The translations under genes were made by a program, and so were the position numbers. Of a stretch of DNA of 64,000 nucleotides, positions 52,636 to 62,240 are shown piece after piece. Every line of letters starts with the position of its first letter. The stretch's first letter is position 1. The DNA lies in assembly GCF_001050275.1 (NCBI RefSeq), contig NZ_BBYA01000008.1, positions 434,001 to 498,000 on the forward strand, given 5' to 3'. This DNA comes from Leptolinea tardivitalis (GTDB taxonomy: Bacteria > Chloroflexota > Anaerolineae > Anaerolineales > Anaerolineaceae). The notes beneath the pieces are model-generated. The model ran no database searches. It had not been told where the DNA came from and saw only the letters and a program-made list of their open reading frames with translations.

Positions 52636-54060
52636 ATGAACATACCGAAGACTCTTCGCCCACTACGCTGGCGGTTAAAAACAACAGAACGTCGATTAAT
52701 ACTGTTCTTTGGCGATCTACTGGTTGCATGGATTGGTCTGTTTATAGCCATGTATTTTTGGGCACAACGCGACCAATGGTTGAAATTTTCGTGGGAATTT
52801 TTCCGCGATCGACCAGCTGACTGGTTCTATCTGCTTCCGTTTTGCTGGTTGTTACTCATCGTTGAACTTTATGATAACAGGCGATCCAGCCGTATAAATG
52901 AAACGATCCGCGGGGTGGGAATTGCTGCAGCGATCAGTTTTGTTGGATATTTCATAATCTTCTTCCTAAGTACACCCAATTCACTGCCAAGAACCGGAGT
53001 AGCTGCCTTCATAATTGCTACCTCGTTGTTGACTATTCTATGGCGTCTTCTCTATATCAACATATTTACTGCGCAGCAATTCATGCGCCGGGTAATTATC
53101 GTTGGAGCAGGCCGGGCTGGAACAAATCTCGTCCATTCATTGAGAGCTGTAAAACCGCTTCCCTTTCATATCGTGGGTTTTGTGGATGATGATCAAGCCA
53201 AAATTGGTTCTGTTATCGAAAACGTTGCCGTTCTGGGAAATGGTGATGACCTTCCCAGGATATTGGAAGATGAAAATATCTCGGACCTGATTTTTGCCAT
53301 CAGCGGAGAGATGAATCCAACACTTTTTCAAAATTTGTTAAAAGCAGAAGAAAAAGGTGTTGAGATCACGACTATGCCTATTGTCTACGAAGATACATTA
53401 GGCAGGGTTCCTATTATGCTGCTTCAATCAGATTGGATTCTGCGATCATTTGTAGATCAGGCGCATGCGGGTGGTTTTTATCAATTGGCTAAACGTCTGA
53501 TGGATATTTTCGGCGCCATAATTGGACTACTGCTTTTTGCCCTCTGTTTTCCATTCATCGCTCTGGCAATTGTTCTTGAGACGGGACGGCCGATTTTCTT
53601 TTCACAGGATCGTCTGGGAGTTAACGGGCAGGTGTATCGCATCACAAAATTCCGCACAATGCGTCAAGATGCAGAAAAAGATGGGAAAGCCCGCATGGCC
53701 GTAGAAAATGATGACCGGGTAACAAAAGTGGGGCGTTTTCTTAGAAAATCTCATCTTGATGAGCTTCCCCAATTCTTCAGTGTTCTTATTGGCACAATGA
53801 GCCTGGTGGGACCCAGAGCAGAGCGTCCTGAATTGGTTGATACACTTCAGAAAGAAATTCCATTCTACCGGGCCCGGTTGTTTGTACCTCCAGGTATCAC
53901 AGGATGGGCGCAGGTAAATTACGGGTATGCCTCTACTATCCAACAGACAATTACCAAACTGGAATATGATTTGTACTATATCAAACATCGCAATCTTTTA
54001 CTTGATGTGACTATCATTTTGCGGACTGTCGGGGCCGTGTTTGGGCTAAAAGGACAATGA
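52636..54060 (+). CDS. Undecaprenyl-phosphate glycosylphosphotransferase (WbaP/ExoY type)
   Basis: A 474-residue protein with four or five N-terminal helices, a Rossmann-like domain (IVGAGRAGTNLVHSLRAV, about 155-172) and a catalytic bacterial transferase domain (about 280-474). The latter has a membrane helix, KFRTMRQDAE, SHLDELPQFFSVLIGTMSLVGPR and PGITGWAQV. It moves a hexose-1-phosphate onto undecaprenyl phosphate, the first step of a surface polysaccharide. A 24-base gap to the GT2 gene has no terminator. Confidence 0.92.
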   Translation: MNIPKTLRPLRWRLKTTERRLILFFGDLLVAWIGLFIAMYFWAQRDQWLKFSWEFFRDRPADWFYLLPFCWLLLIVELYDNRRSSRINETIRGVGIAAAISFVGYFIIFFLSTPNSLPRTGVAAFIIATSLLTILWRLLYINIFTAQQFMRRVIIVGAGRAGTNLVHSLRAVKPLPFHIVGFVDDDQAKIGSVIENVAVLGNGDDLPRILEDENISDLIFAISGEMNPTLFQNLLKAEEKGVEITTMPIVYEDTLGRVPIMLLQSDWILRSFVDQAHAGGFYQLAKRLMDIFGAIIGLLLFALCFPFIALAIVLETGRPIFFSQDRLGVNGQVYRITKFRTMRQDAEKDGKARMAVENDDRVTKVGRFLRKSHLDELPQFFSVLIGTMSLVGPRAERPELVDTLQKEIPFYRARLFVPPGITGWAQVNYGYASTIQQTITKLEYDLYYIKHRNLLLDVTIILRTVGAVFGLKGQ

Positions 54061-55952
54061 TGAAATCTCGCCCCAATATTCGAAACCGATATGTACTGTT
54101 AGCCGATGTAGTACTTGTCATTGTTTCTGTGCTTGGCAGTTACGTGCTTCGGTTGGAATTGGGGGCTGCATTTACCTTTTATTTACCCTCGGCATACTGG
54201 ATGATCGGTTCTGCCCTGGTTATCAAACCATTGATCTATTACTATTTCCGCCTTTATCGGCGTATGTGGATCTATGCATCAGTTCAGGAATTAAAACTGA
54301 TAGTGGCTGCAGTATCCACCGCATCAGTTGTGCTTTCTGTTGTAATGGTAAGTTTTTTCAATCTGGGAATGTTCACCGGTTTTCCCCGATCAGTTCTGAT
54401 CATTGATTGGCTGATTTCGCTAATGCTGGTAGGCGGCTTGCGATTCACCATCCGCCTGCTATCTGAAAATTTTTCCCAACAAATGGCTACATCGCCCGAT
54501 GGGAAAACCAAGAAAGCATTAATCATTGGTGCCGGCGATGCCGGCGCAATTGTCGTGAGGGAATTGCAGAAAAACCCGCAATTAAATATTATTCCCATCG
54601 GTTTTCTGGATGACAATCCGATAAAATTCAAACAGCAGATATATGGAATCCCCGTCATTGGTGCGTTGACTGATCTGGCAAAAGTATTGGATAACCGCCG
54701 TATTGATGAGGTCATTATTGCCATACCGAGCGCTCCCGGCAAAGTGATCCGTTTAGTGACGGATGTTTGCCGGTTGAAAGCTGTTCATTTCAGAACGATG
54801 CCGGGTATCTATGAATTATTAGGGGGTAAAGTTAATGTCAACCGGCTTCGTGAGGTTGATATCACCGACCTTCTACGCCGCGAACCTGCCCGCATTATGG
54901 ATGAGCAGGTTGGACGAACCATCAGCAACCGGGTGGTTCTGGTCACAGGAGCCGGAGGATCAATCGGTTCAGAATTGTGCCGACAAATTGCCCGCTGGGC
55001 ACCGGCTGAATTGGTCTTACTCGGACATGGTGAGAATAGTATTTTTGAAGCCTATCTGGAACTTCAAGATCGTTTTCCTTCGTTACCCATCAAAGCGGTT
55101 ATAGGCGATATTCGCGAAAAAGACCGGTTGGAGAGAATCTTTAGCATGTACCGGCCCCAGGTTGTTTTCCATGCGGCTGCCCACAAGCATGTTCCATTAA
55201 TGGAATCTAATATTGAAGAGGCCGTTACAAATAATGTGGAAGGCACCCGAAATCTGGTCATGACGGCAGTGGAATTTGATGTTGAACGATTGGTGATGAT
55301 TTCAACGGACAAGGCTATCCGACCAGCCAATGTGATGGGAGCTACAAAACGGCTGGCTGAAATGACGGTATTGGATGCTGCTGAGAGATATGGAAAAGAC
55401 TTTTCTGTTGTGCGATTTGGAAATGTTCTTGGCAGCCGGGGTAGTGTAGTCCCCCTGTTCAAACGTCAGATTGCGCGGGGCGGACCAATCACCATTACCC
55501 ACCCGGACATGAAACGATATTTTATGACCATCCCGGAAGCTGTGTACCTGGTATTACAGGCGGCTGCCATGGGCAGCGGTGGGGAGACTTATGTTCTTAA
55601 TATGGGAGAACAGGTCCGAATCCTTGACCTGGCAGAAGATTTGATCCGGCTTTCAGGATTGGAGCCTGGTCGAGATATTGAAATTGTTTTTACCGGTATT
55701 CGCCCCGGCGAAAAATTGAGCGAAGACCTTTGGGACAGTGGAAATACTTTTGAACGAACACTTCATCCGGATATTTATCAGTTAGTTGGAAATGAAGATT
55801 TGCGCGGTGAAAAATTGCAGAAAGCTGTTGACGAGGTGATCCGATTAGCGAGAGAGGGCGATTATCAGTCAGTTCTTGGAATGATTGATGACATAATTCC
55901 CGGTGCATCCGTTCGAAGCACACCACCGCCTGAAATGATATCAATTGAATGA
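54057..55952 (+). CDS. FlaA1/CapD-type UDP-sugar 4,6-dehydratase, membrane form
   Basis: A 631-residue protein with four N-terminal membrane helices, a nucleotide-binding domain (ALIIGAGDAGAIVVRELQ, about 158) and a C-terminal extended SDR domain with VTGAGGSIGSELCRQI and FHAAAHKHVPLMESN. STDKAIRPANVMGATKR follows, in which Met replaces the usual Tyr of YxxxK, as in FlaA1 and relatives. It likely makes UDP-6-deoxy-4-keto sugars for surface glycan. It overlaps its neighbours by four bases on both sides. Confidence 0.9.
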   Translation: MMKSRPNIRNRYVLLADVVLVIVSVLGSYVLRLELGAAFTFYLPSAYWMIGSALVIKPLIYYYFRLYRRMWIYASVQELKLIVAAVSTASVVLSVVMVSFFNLGMFTGFPRSVLIIDWLISLMLVGGLRFTIRLLSENFSQQMATSPDGKTKKALIIGAGDAGAIVVRELQKNPQLNIIPIGFLDDNPIKFKQQIYGIPVIGALTDLAKVLDNRRIDEVIIAIPSAPGKVIRLVTDVCRLKAVHFRTMPGIYELLGGKVNVNRLREVDITDLLRREPARIMDEQVGRTISNRVVLVTGAGGSIGSELCRQIARWAPAELVLLGHGENSIFEAYLELQDRFPSLPIKAVIGDIREKDRLERIFSMYRPQVVFHAAAHKHVPLMESNIEEAVTNNVEGTRNLVMTAVEFDVERLVMISTDKAIRPANVMGATKRLAEMTVLDAAERYGKDFSVVRFGNVLGSRGSVVPLFKRQIARGGPITITHPDMKRYFMTIPEAVYLVLQAAAMGSGGETYVLNMGEQVRILDLAEDLIRLSGLEPGRDIEIVFTGIRPGEKLSEDLWDSGNTFERTLHPDIYQLVGNEDLRGEKLQKAVDEVIRLAREGDYQSVLGMIDDIIPGASVRSTPPPEMISIE

Positions 55953-56953
55953 TGGCTACTCTCAATAAAATGCAGTGGGATGAGTTTATTAATAACCAGC
56001 ACAATGCCCACATTTTGCAAACATCCATGTGGGGGGAGCTGAAAAGTCACTTTGGCTGGCAACCGTATCGAGTGGCCAACCAGCACTGTGGCGCTCAAGT
56101 GTTATTCAGGAAATTACCCCTTGGATTTACGCTGGCATATATACCCAAAGGACCAATTGGGACCGATTGGGCAGATTTATGGCCTGAGGTACATGCTCTC
56201 TGCCGGGAAAAAAAGGCTGTCTTTCTTCGAGTCGAACCCGATGCTGAAGAACCGCTTCAAGCGGAATTAAAGCAACAATTGGCCGGATTTGTTCCTGTGG
56301 AAGATACCATCCAACCCCGGCAGACAATACTCGTTGACCTAAAAGGTTCCCCCGATGACTGGCTTGCCCGGATGAAACAAAAAACACGGTATAACACCCG
56401 ACTGGCAGAGAAAAAAGAAATAATTGTTCGGCAAAGTCAAGATTTTGATGCCTTCGAAAGATTGATGCAGACAACTGGCAACCGCGATGGTTTTGGTGTC
56501 CACTCTATTGAATATTACCGGCAGGCATATGCGATTTTTGCGAAAAATAATCAGGTGGCATTGTTATCTGCTGAATATAACAATCAACCGGTAGCCATGT
56601 TAATGGTATTCGCGCAGGGAGATCGAGCCTACTACCTGTATGGTGCTTCAGGCGATGAAGAAAGACAAAGAATGCCAACCTATCTTCTGCAATTTGAAGC
56701 CATGCGTTGGGCAGCCTCACAGAATTGTTTATTCTATGATCTCTGGGGAATTCCCGATGCCAAAGAAGATGACCTGGAAGCGCATTTTGAAGAACGTTCT
56801 GATGGTCTCTGGGGGGTTTACCGGTTTAAAAGAGGATTCGGTGGACGTATCTCTCGATCTTGTTCCGGATTTGACTATGTCTACCATCCTTTGATATACA
56901 AAACCATCCGCTGGCAAATGCTGCGCAGCCGTGGGCTTTCAGCAGGCGGGTGA
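55949..56953 (+). CDS. FemAB-type aminoacyl/peptidoglycan interpeptide transferase, copy 1
   Basis: A 334-residue protein with two GNAT-like halves. The QTSMWGELKSHFGWQPYR start, the FLRVEPDAE strand and the FemX/FemA-type loop MKQKTRYNTRLAEKK (about 130-144) fit the family, as do YLLQFEAMRWAA and YDLWGIPDA. FemX-like enzymes add amino acids from aminoacyl-tRNA to lipid II. It overlaps capD and copy 2 by four bases each. The tandem arrangement suggests sequential additions to one bridge. Confidence 0.85.
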   Translation: MMATLNKMQWDEFINNQHNAHILQTSMWGELKSHFGWQPYRVANQHCGAQVLFRKLPLGFTLAYIPKGPIGTDWADLWPEVHALCREKKAVFLRVEPDAEEPLQAELKQQLAGFVPVEDTIQPRQTILVDLKGSPDDWLARMKQKTRYNTRLAEKKEIIVRQSQDFDAFERLMQTTGNRDGFGVHSIEYYRQAYAIFAKNNQVALLSAEYNNQPVAMLMVFAQGDRAYYLYGASGDEERQRMPTYLLQFEAMRWAASQNCLFYDLWGIPDAKEDDLEAHFEERSDGLWGVYRFKRGFGGRISRSCSGFDYVYHPLIYKTIRWQMLRSRGLSAGG

Positions 56954-58035
56954 ATTCTATGAACTGGGACAAACTGATTGAAATGCTTCCTGGTTCAACA
57001 TTCCTGCAGACAGAGGAATGGGCAAAGATAAAAGCTCCCATTGGCTGGCGGCCTATTTTTGAATCTTGGCCAAGAAATACCGATAGTATCGAATCTGCAG
57101 GAATGATGTTGATTCGTTCCTTCCATCATTTCCCTTTCACCATCGCTTATGTACCTCGAGGTCCGCTGGTTGATTGGACAAATCCATCTTCATATCAGAA
57201 AACCCTGTTTGATCTTATCCAAAAAGCAAAAGACCAGAATGCTATTTTTTTGAAAATTGATCCTGATTTACCCATAGGCCGGGGTATTCCGGGTACAGAA
57301 TCAGATCGGCCTGATTTGACGGGCATGGCAGTCCAACAGTATCTATCAACGCACGGGTGGCGATTCTCACAGGATCAAATTCAATTCAGAAATACAATTG
57401 AAATTGATCTTTCACCTTCTGAAGATCAATTACTGGCGCGAATGCATCAGAAAACACGCTACAACATCCGTCTGGCTGAAAAACGTGGTGTTCAGGTAGA
57501 AAAAGCTGATGAGAATGATTGGCTGACTATCTACCGGATGTATGCAGAAACTGCTGATCGGGACGGGTTTATCATCCGGCCATGGGAGTATTACGATCGA
57601 GTCTGGTCAATTCTTTCAGATGCCCATATGGCGACTTGTTTAAAGGCTGTTATGGATGGAACAATAATCGGGGCTATTTGGGTAATTGGTTTTGGCCGTA
57701 AAGCACATTATCTATATGGGATGTCATCTTCCATACATAGGGAACTTATGCCCAACCATTTGCTGCAATGGAAAGGTATGCTTCTAGCAAAAGAACAGGG
57801 TCGGGAGATCTATGATATGTGGGGTGCACCGAATGAGTTTGGTGGAACAGATTCGCTCTCCGGTGTCTTTCGTTTCAAACAAGGTTTTGGTGGCGATGTA
57901 ATTCGGACGCTGGGTGCCTGGGATTATTCAATTAATTATCCGATGTATAAAGTATACACATCCATTCTCCCCAGGGTTTTAAATCTCCTCAGAGCTCGCA
58001 GCCGAAAAAATACCCGTCAATTACTTGATAATTAA
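56950..58035 (+). CDS. FemAB-type aminoacyl/peptidoglycan interpeptide transferase, copy 2
   Basis: A 361-residue homologue of the preceding gene, with FLQTEEWAKIKAPIGWRP, AYVPRGPLVDW, MHQKTRYNIRLAEKRG and the YDMWGAPNEFGGTDSLSGVFRFKQGF-type region (quoted in part: YDMWGAPNEFGG). An extra insert after about 115 makes it longer. The paralogues share layout but differ in sequence, which fits an old duplication. It is last of the operon; its stop overlaps the convergent kinase gene's stop by four bases, with no terminator visible. Confidence 0.85.
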   Translation: MNSMNWDKLIEMLPGSTFLQTEEWAKIKAPIGWRPIFESWPRNTDSIESAGMMLIRSFHHFPFTIAYVPRGPLVDWTNPSSYQKTLFDLIQKAKDQNAIFLKIDPDLPIGRGIPGTESDRPDLTGMAVQQYLSTHGWRFSQDQIQFRNTIEIDLSPSEDQLLARMHQKTRYNIRLAEKRGVQVEKADENDWLTIYRMYAETADRDGFIIRPWEYYDRVWSILSDAHMATCLKAVMDGTIIGAIWVIGFGRKAHYLYGMSSSIHRELMPNHLLQWKGMLLAKEQGREIYDMWGAPNEFGGTDSLSGVFRFKQGFGGDVIRTLGAWDYSINYPMYKVYTSILPRVLNLLRARSRKNTRQLLDN

Positions 58036-59996
58036 TTCCTATTACCTGGTTTCCATACGGGTTGATAGGAGTTTTCTTCTGTTGAGGAGAGGGGTTCTGA
58101 ACCACTCCCCGTATGCGAAATACGATATACCTGATAAACACCGCCCATATTTGAATCAAAAAGAATCCAATTTCCATCGGGAGAAATATCTGGATTGGCT
58201 GCATAGGTCAATCGATTATTAAGTATTTTTTCCGTCGTGGGTTGATTATCGATGTTTTTTTCAACCAGACGAAGTGAATTTGTTTGACTGTAAACAATAC
58301 TCTTTCCATCAGGTGACCAATCTGCAAAAAAGGCTGATCCATTGTTCTGAACTGAAAATGCTATTCGTTTGGCCCCATCTGCCCCCATTAACCATATTTG
58401 AAGGGATCCGAATTGATTTGAGCTTGCCGCAAGGAATTGACCATCAGGTGACCAGGCAGGTTGCCTGTTAATATAATTGTGATTTGTTACCGAGTAAGTG
58501 CTTTCATCAGCCAAATTATGGATATAAATACCCGGTGTCTTTTCGCGTATTGAGGTAAATGCAATCTTTTCTCCGTCAGGTGACCATGCCGGGTCAAAAT
58601 CTCCGCCGGGTTGCGATGGGATGGGAATGATCTGATTGTCATCAAGCAATAAAATAAAAAGACCTGAACCGGAATATGGTTCTGGTTTTCCGGTCAGTTT
58701 TGCTTTGGGCAGGCAGGGTGAAACAAAAACTATCCTTTTGCCATCAGGAGACCAATCTGGTTGGCAGGCACCTTCTGGAATGTCGGTGATTTGTTTGATC
58801 TCCCGATCATCAATAGAACCAAGGAAGATCTGAGGCATACCTTTCTTTTCTGATACAAAAGCATATATTCCTGTTCCTCCGCCAAGGGGAGTCGGCTTTA
58901 TTTCTACCTCGGTATTGTGGTTTGGCGTGATTGTGTTGTTCGTAACAGGAGTTTTATCAGGAGTGTCCATTGCTGCAACAGCTGTGGATTCAACTGGAGT
59001 ATGGTTGATACCCGGAGTAATCGTTACAATGAGTGCAGATGTTGGTGAAAGCTGTTGATAATTTATCCGCAAATTCACAACACCTAGAATGACTATACCG
59101 GTAAAGAAAAAAGCAATCGCCCAAAGCATGGTCCTTTTTCGATTCGTATTTTTATTAAATAATTTGCGCGTAGGTGTATGAGTTAATTCCAGCTCGGTCT
59201 TAATAACGGCATTCAGCGAATCTAAAAATGCCTGAATATCTGAATATCGATCAGATGGATTTATGGATAAGGCTTTTTCCAGGCAGGTAAGGATATCCAG
59301 TGGGATTCGATATTTTGAGAGGTTCGGGATTTGATTATTGCCTGATGCCCTTGACAGTCCGTCAGGAAGGAGCAAACCTGTCAGCAGGAAATACAGGGTT
59401 GCAGCGAGTGCATATTGATCAGAGGCCTGACAAACCATACGATTGTATTGTTCTGGGGCGGCAAATCCGGGCGTCAACCCTTGGACGGATATGGGAGGTT
59501 GTGTATTTCTTTCATCAGGTGAAAAGGCAAGATCAAAATCGACCAGTAAGGCTTTTCCACCGGGAGTCAATTGTATGTTTCCAGGTTTTACGTCTTGATG
59601 AATGATCGGGGGAAGGTGGTTGTGAAGATATTGCAGAGCTGAGCCAACAGTCGTAATGATTCTGACTGCGTCACCTAATGCAAGTGGGCCATTGGTTTCC
59701 ACCCGGGATTTCAAATCTTCACCCGGTATGAAATCCATCACAAGCAGTTGTCGGCCATCCTTTAATTCGCATACATCTGTCACTCTCGGGATGGCCGGAT
59801 GATGTAATTGGGCTAAAAGGGATGTATTCTGGTTTGAAATCTGTTGAGTATTTTCAACCGTGAAAGGTTCTTTTATGGCAACATCAATCCCCAGACTTTC
59901 ATCTTTTGCCCTGTACACAATACCCATACCGCCGCTGCCGAGTATTTGTACAATGCGATAACGATCTTTAATGACTTCACCGATCTGCAATGTCAT
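58032..59996 (-). CDS. Ser/Thr protein kinase-like receptor with TolB-type propeller, atypical DFD
   Basis: A 654-residue protein. The kinase domain is about 1-265: glycine loop GSGGMGIVYRA, Lys 42, HQD (133-135, catalytic Asp 135 kept), and DFD (153-155) in place of DFG. One membrane helix lies near 295-315. A Thr/Pro stalk is followed by an outer beta-propeller (about 370-654) with repeated WSPDG strings. DFD may lower or alter activity, while Asp 153 is still present. ATG 59996 overlaps the upstream kinase stop (ATGA). It lies downstream of the sister kinase. Confidence 0.88.
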   Translation of the reverse strand: MTLQIGEVIKDRYRIVQILGSGGMGIVYRAKDESLGIDVAIKEPFTVENTQQISNQNTSLLAQLHHPAIPRVTDVCELKDGRQLLVMDFIPGEDLKSRVETNGPLALGDAVRIITTVGSALQYLHNHLPPIIHQDVKPGNIQLTPGGKALLVDFDLAFSPDERNTQPPISVQGLTPGFAAPEQYNRMVCQASDQYALAATLYFLLTGLLLPDGLSRASGNNQIPNLSKYRIPLDILTCLEKALSINPSDRYSDIQAFLDSLNAVIKTELELTHTPTRKLFNKNTNRKRTMLWAIAFFFTGIVILGVVNLRINYQQLSPTSALIVTITPGINHTPVESTAVAAMDTPDKTPVTNNTITPNHNTEVEIKPTPLGGGTGIYAFVSEKKGMPQIFLGSIDDREIKQITDIPEGACQPDWSPDGKRIVFVSPCLPKAKLTGKPEPYSGSGLFILLLDDNQIIPIPSQPGGDFDPAWSPDGEKIAFTSIREKTPGIYIHNLADESTYSVTNHNYINRQPAWSPDGQFLAASSNQFGSLQIWLMGADGAKRIAFSVQNNGSAFFADWSPDGKSIVYSQTNSLRLVEKNIDNQPTTEKILNNRLTYAANPDISPDGNWILFDSNMGGVYQVYRISHTGSGSEPLSSTEENSYQPVWKPGNRN

Positions 59997-62134
59997 GAGG
60001 GAGGAATTCCGGCCGGCTTCCAAACAGGTCCAAAATCCCGGTCTTTATCGGTTGTCAAACGTTTTCGATTTTCGCCCTCAATAGATATCATATAAATATC
60101 ATGGTTTATTCCATCAGGCCAACTTTCATATACAAACCATTTCCCATCGGGTGAAATTACAGGTTCTACAACCGGGCCAATGTCGTCGGTTCCCAGAGGA
60201 GGGATTCTAAATTCCAGGTTCTTTCCGCGATCTTCATACGATAATCCTACCAGGAAGGGAACCACTGCATCGGGACTCATTTGTGAATAAAACAGAATGG
60301 TGCCGTCTTTATTCCAAACAGGCCATTGATTTATCACCGCCCCGCTGGGACTGTATTGGAATTGTTGTTTTCCGGTAAGATCGGTCACCCAGATCTGGGC
60401 ATTTGGAAATTGACGTACGAACGCCAGTTGCAGTCCACTTGGTGCCCATGAGGGGTGAACATCTCCATAGGCAGCACTGGTAACCTGTTTTATGGAGGAA
60501 TCAGAGAAATTAAAGAGGAAAATATGTGGTTTGCTATCTGCCCGAAGAGATGAAAAGGCTATCATTTTGCCATCTGGCGACCAGGCCGGTGAGAAATCAC
60601 CTGCTGTAGCCATTGGCACAGGAAGTGCCCACATGTTCTTTCCTTCAGAATCAGCCAGATATATCTTCGATCCAGGGTAGATATCTTTCCTGCCATTACA
60701 TGGAGATATAAATGCAATTTGACTGCCATCTGGAGACCAGGCAGGTTGACAGGCACCATTGGCCAGGCCAGTGATCTGGCGTTGACCTGTTCCATCTGTG
60801 TTCATTGTCCATATTTGAAAATTCCCGGAACGTTCGGAGGCGAATGCGATTTGACTGCTGCCGCCAAATGTAATCATTTCAGTGGAAGCTGCCACTTTGG
60901 TCATGGTTGCTGCCAGCCGGGTAGGAATAGTCACCGCCTCGAGAGTGGGAGTGACTTCCATTGGATGATCAACAGGTTTTCCCGCCATTTGTGTAACTAA
61001 TGTTGATGCTTTCGTGGCAGGTTTCACCCGAGTAGCTGTTTTTGCGGTTATGTTCTGTGCTGTTGGATGCAGGAATGTGGGTAAATTATTCCAGGGGACA
61101 AAAAACGATCCTAAAACCAGCATGGAAATAACAGCCGCCGAAATTAATAGAACACGTGATTTTGTTTTTACAGGTTTGGCTTCAGATATTGGCAACAGGG
61201 AATCTTGAAGGAACAGGTCTTCTGAACGTGAATAAATTTCATCGAGATTTGCATCTACCGGCAAGTTATCCACTACTTCTGGTGGTGGGGCCGTGATTCT
61301 GGGAGGTGCCAGAAAACTGGATGTAAGTTCAAGTGAGGACAACAAAGCTGCCCGAAATTCATCCGCCGTCTGGTATCGGTCATTGGGATTAAGTTCCAAA
61401 CCTTTTTCAATAACCGCGGCCAGATGTTTGCTGCAACCTGGCATCAGGCTAGTTATCGGGGTTAATGGAACATTGCGAGTGGCACGGGTGATACTATCTT
61501 CAGGGATGGAACCAGTTAAAGCTGCATATAATGTGGCAGCAAGTGAATATATATCGGTTCTGGCATCCGTACGGGCTGTTCCATATTGTTCCGGAGGTGA
61601 GTATCCCGGGGTCATTGCCCGGGCACCGGTGGTAGTTGCCTGATCGCCAAAATCCTGCTTCACCAGGCCAAAATCAACGAGAAATACTTTCTGCGATGGG
61701 GTGATCTTAATGTTCCCCGGTTTAATATCCCTATGAATTACCGGTGGAACACGGGTATGTAGATATGTCAATGCATCACAGACTGCTTCGCCAATCAATA
61801 CAACATCGCGATCTGAGAGATGGTCTTCCCTTTCAATTCGCTGGCGAAGATCTTCCCCCTCGATATAATCCATTACAAGATATTGGCCTTGTTTGGGGAA
61901 GGCAAAGTAATCAGCCACCCTGGGTAACGCCGGATGGCGGAGACTGGCCAGTGTGACAGCTTCTCTTTTAAACTGACGCGCAAATTCTTCGGCCAGGTTT
62001 AAATTCTCTTTTACGGCAACCGGACTTCCAAGCCGTTCATCAACCGCACGATATACAGCTCCCATGCCTCCCTGGCCGAGAACGGAGATGATGCGGTAAC
62101 GATTGTTTAAAATAGCGCCGGGTTCGAGAATCAT
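59993..62134 (-). CDS. Ser/Thr protein kinase receptor with TolB-type propeller
   Basis: A 713-residue transmembrane kinase of the PknB type. Glycine loop GQGGMG (20-25), Lys 42, HRD (134-136), DFG (154-156), and an APE-like PPEQYG. One membrane helix (about 330-350) is followed by a Thr-rich stalk and an outer propeller (about 420-713) with four or more PxWSPDG repeats. The canonical residues suggest activity. Substrates could include surface-glycan or wall enzymes such as those in the adjoining operon; this is inference. Its start abuts the Thr/Pro protein gene. Confidence 0.92.
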   Translation of the reverse strand: MILEPGAILNNRYRIISVLGQGGMGAVYRAVDERLGSPVAVKENLNLAEEFARQFKREAVTLASLRHPALPRVADYFAFPKQGQYLVMDYIEGEDLRQRIEREDHLSDRDVVLIGEAVCDALTYLHTRVPPVIHRDIKPGNIKITPSQKVFLVDFGLVKQDFGDQATTTGARAMTPGYSPPEQYGTARTDARTDIYSLAATLYAALTGSIPEDSITRATRNVPLTPITSLMPGCSKHLAAVIEKGLELNPNDRYQTADEFRAALLSSLELTSSFLAPPRITAPPPEVVDNLPVDANLDEIYSRSEDLFLQDSLLPISEAKPVKTKSRVLLISAAVISMLVLGSFFVPWNNLPTFLHPTAQNITAKTATRVKPATKASTLVTQMAGKPVDHPMEVTPTLEAVTIPTRLAATMTKVAASTEMITFGGSSQIAFASERSGNFQIWTMNTDGTGQRQITGLANGACQPAWSPDGSQIAFISPCNGRKDIYPGSKIYLADSEGKNMWALPVPMATAGDFSPAWSPDGKMIAFSSLRADSKPHIFLFNFSDSSIKQVTSAAYGDVHPSWAPSGLQLAFVRQFPNAQIWVTDLTGKQQFQYSPSGAVINQWPVWNKDGTILFYSQMSPDAVVPFLVGLSYEDRGKNLEFRIPPLGTDDIGPVVEPVISPDGKWFVYESWPDGINHDIYMISIEGENRKRLTTDKDRDFGPVWKPAGIPPS

Positions 62135-62182
62135 TCCGGAATCTCCATACTGCTATAGATTTTACACCATGGTTTCAACAAA

Positions 62183-62210
62183 TTTGAACATGGATTTGAC
62201 GTGCTATAAT
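62183..62210 (+). promoter_or_regulatory. Promoter of the Thr/Pro-linker protein gene
   Basis: TTTGAA (62183-62188) and TATAAT (62205-62210) are 16 bases apart, and a TGC extension precedes the -10. It lies 30 bases before ATG 62241 and divergent from the kinase gene. Confidence 0.6.
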
Positions 62211-62240
62211 CAAAAATCATTTTCAAGGTTGGATCACGGA

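Noticed and set aside
62103-62240. Upstream extension of the Thr/Pro protein frame
   Set aside because: It overlaps the start of the kinase gene and includes the likely promoter. ATG 62241 follows both.
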